From the NCBI GenBank assembly GCA_016934735.1, contig JAFGSG010000105.1:1-64000 (forward strand): 64,000 nt of DNA, in the 5' to 3' direction. Each line of letters opens with the position of its first letter. The stretch's first letter is position 1. The notes under the pieces were generated by a model. It was not told the origin of the DNA, did not search any database, and worked only from the letters and a program-made list of their open reading frames with translations. This document shows, piece after piece, positions 63,050 through 64,000 of the stretch. The stretch is from Spirochaetota bacterium (GTDB lineage Bacteria; Spirochaetota; UBA4802; JAFGDQ01). A program made the translations under genes and the position numbers.

Positions 63050-63745
63050 TTATTTTTTTGCAGAAGCTAGAGCAGCAGCCAGTTTCTCTCTTTTGGAAGT
63101 CAGCCTTTTTAAATGATCATTTATAATTTTCCCATAACTTAAGTCGCCTTTTACAATAGAATATCTTTCGGATTCAATAAATCCCAGGCCGGTGGTGATT
63201 TTAATTTCACTTGCGTCCATCGCGTATTTTTCCGCTTTTCCCCAGTATGGGATTGCTTCCCTGTAAAGACTTTCAGCTATATCAAAGCTTTCATTGATTT
63301 CTTTTGCAAAAGGCGAGTTATAAAAATATATTTTCTGTTTGTCATACCTCGATGCAATTCTCAAGTAATTTCGCATGATGAGAATGTTGATATGCATAAA
63401 CATAAGACGGCGGTATTTTAAATATTCTTCATCTGATTCAACCTTGACCAGTGCTTCGGAGGGATGCCTGAATTTGCAGTTTAATGCAGTCTTGAGCCTG
63501 TCAATATTTTTTCTGAGCGAGTTTTCATTATAATGCTGTTTCATGCCATATAGCTGATAAAAATCTTCAAGATAATGGGGAACAGTATAATAATGTAGCC
63601 TTACCTTTGGGATATAATCGGAAAACGGGACATATTTATCTTTTTCTTTGTTAAAATACTGATATTGATAGTCTTCAGAAAAGAGTGTTCCCTGCAGGGA
63701 TATTATGAAAACAGATATTAGGATTATTTTAATTACGTGTTTCAT
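63050..63745 (-). CDS. Secreted helical protein, unknown function
   Basis: The 231-residue protein starts with a signal peptide (KIILISVFIISLQGTLFSED, cleavage after Ser is likely). The mature protein is rich in Tyr, Lys and helices and looks like a periplasmic protein of spirochaete type, but I recognise no family. Its stop codon lies 1 base after that of the convergent J-domain gene. Confidence 0.65.
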   Translation of the reverse strand: MKHVIKIILISVFIISLQGTLFSEDYQYQYFNKEKDKYVPFSDYIPKVRLHYYTVPHYLEDFYQLYGMKQHYNENSLRKNIDRLKTALNCKFRHPSEALVKVESDEEYLKYRRLMFMHINILIMRNYLRIASRYDKQKIYFYNSPFAKEINESFDIAESLYREAIPYWGKAEKYAMDASEIKITTGLGFIESERYSIVKGDLSYGKIINDHLKRLTSKREKLAAALASAKK

Positions 63746-63830
63746 TTATGAAAAATTTTATTTTTTCCCTTTCCCCTTGATCCCCCGCAGTGGGAATTAT
63801 TGTAAATATGTTTCTCAGCATTGCAGAAAT

Positions 63831-63860
63831 TTGATTAGAGAGAATAGAATTTAATATAAT
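63831..63860 (+). promoter_or_regulatory. Promoter for a transcript leaving the right edge
   Basis: TTGATT (63831-63836), 18 bp, and a perfect TATAAT (63855-63860). A 35-codon open frame (63892-63999) follows without a clear ribosome-binding site; the real gene probably lies beyond the window. Confidence 0.45.
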
Positions 63861-64000
63861 TACAATTAATTATCGGAATTTTTTATAATTAATGAAGCAA
63901 AGGATTAAATTCCCATGCTGTGTGGCCGGGGGCTGTATTCAGAAAAGAACAGATTTAAATACTCTTTTAAGGCAAACGCGTACTGAAGTTTTATTTTAGT

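Noticed and set aside
63892-63999. 35-codon open frame with a CC...C pattern at the right edge
   Set aside because: Very short, with no ribosome-binding site and no recognised family. Only the promoter upstream is well supported.

Overview
The window is AT-rich bacterial chromosome with compact operons on both strands, two tRNA genes, no rRNA and no CRISPR array. LptF/LptG-type permease, LpxK and TolC genes indicate a diderm with lipid A. A CheX phosphatase, a DUF4954 protein next to NagB, a PilZ-like protein resembling the Leptospira DUF1577 family, and a Wood-Ljungdahl locus together suggest an anaerobic, probably acetogenic member of the Spirochaetota. This assignment is an inference from gene content; no marker gene proves it.

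Layout. 1-0.8 kb: C-terminal part of a hybrid histidine kinase, probably broken. 1.2-5 kb: the four dTDP-L-rhamnose genes (rfbA, rfbC, rfbD, rfbB), split by a block of inverted repeats. 5.2-5.4 kb: tRNA-Leu and tRNA-Gly with a terminator. 5.6-11.2 kb: methyltransferase, Nudix, HD-domain and rhomboid genes, a decayed HD-GYP response regulator, hisG and hisI. 11.5-31.3 kb: the metabolic core. 31.3-33.1 kb: DEAD-box helicase with a tiny coupled ORF. 33.4-40.4 kb: TetR-controlled ABC-2/TolC efflux operon. 40.5-49.7 kb: CheX, ROK kinase, PHP, LptF/G, LpxK, HIT, and a nagB-DUF4954 operon. 50-59.4 kb: MBL-fold hydrolase, tilS, ftsH, recG and two unknown or weakly known proteins. 59.5-63.7 kb: Ca2+-type P-ATPase, J-domain protein, secreted protein.

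The core (11.5-31.3 kb) joins two modules. The first is a four-part corrinoid methyltransferase system: a UroD-family methyltransferase, a B12-binding protein, a DHPS-fold methyltransferase, and a [2Fe-2S]/ASKHA corrinoid activator, with a GntR-type regulator. The second is fhs, folD and the whole carbonyl branch (acsD, cooS, acsB, acsC, acsE, two CooC-type ATPases, DUF3786). Formate dehydrogenase and methylene-THF reductase genes are absent. The arrangement fits methyl groups taken from an unknown methylated compound, passed through tetrahydrofolate, and condensed with CO to acetyl-CoA. The substrate cannot be read from the sequence.

Non-coding structure is rich: a GC-rich dispersed hairpin repeat (three copies plus a fragment), a second dispersed repeat (two copies in opposite orientation), a long inverted repeat near 3.7 kb, a 12-bp inverted repeat enclosing the -35 box of fhs, a hairpin between the small CxxC gene and acsD, a TetR operator, and a possibly folded ftsH leader.
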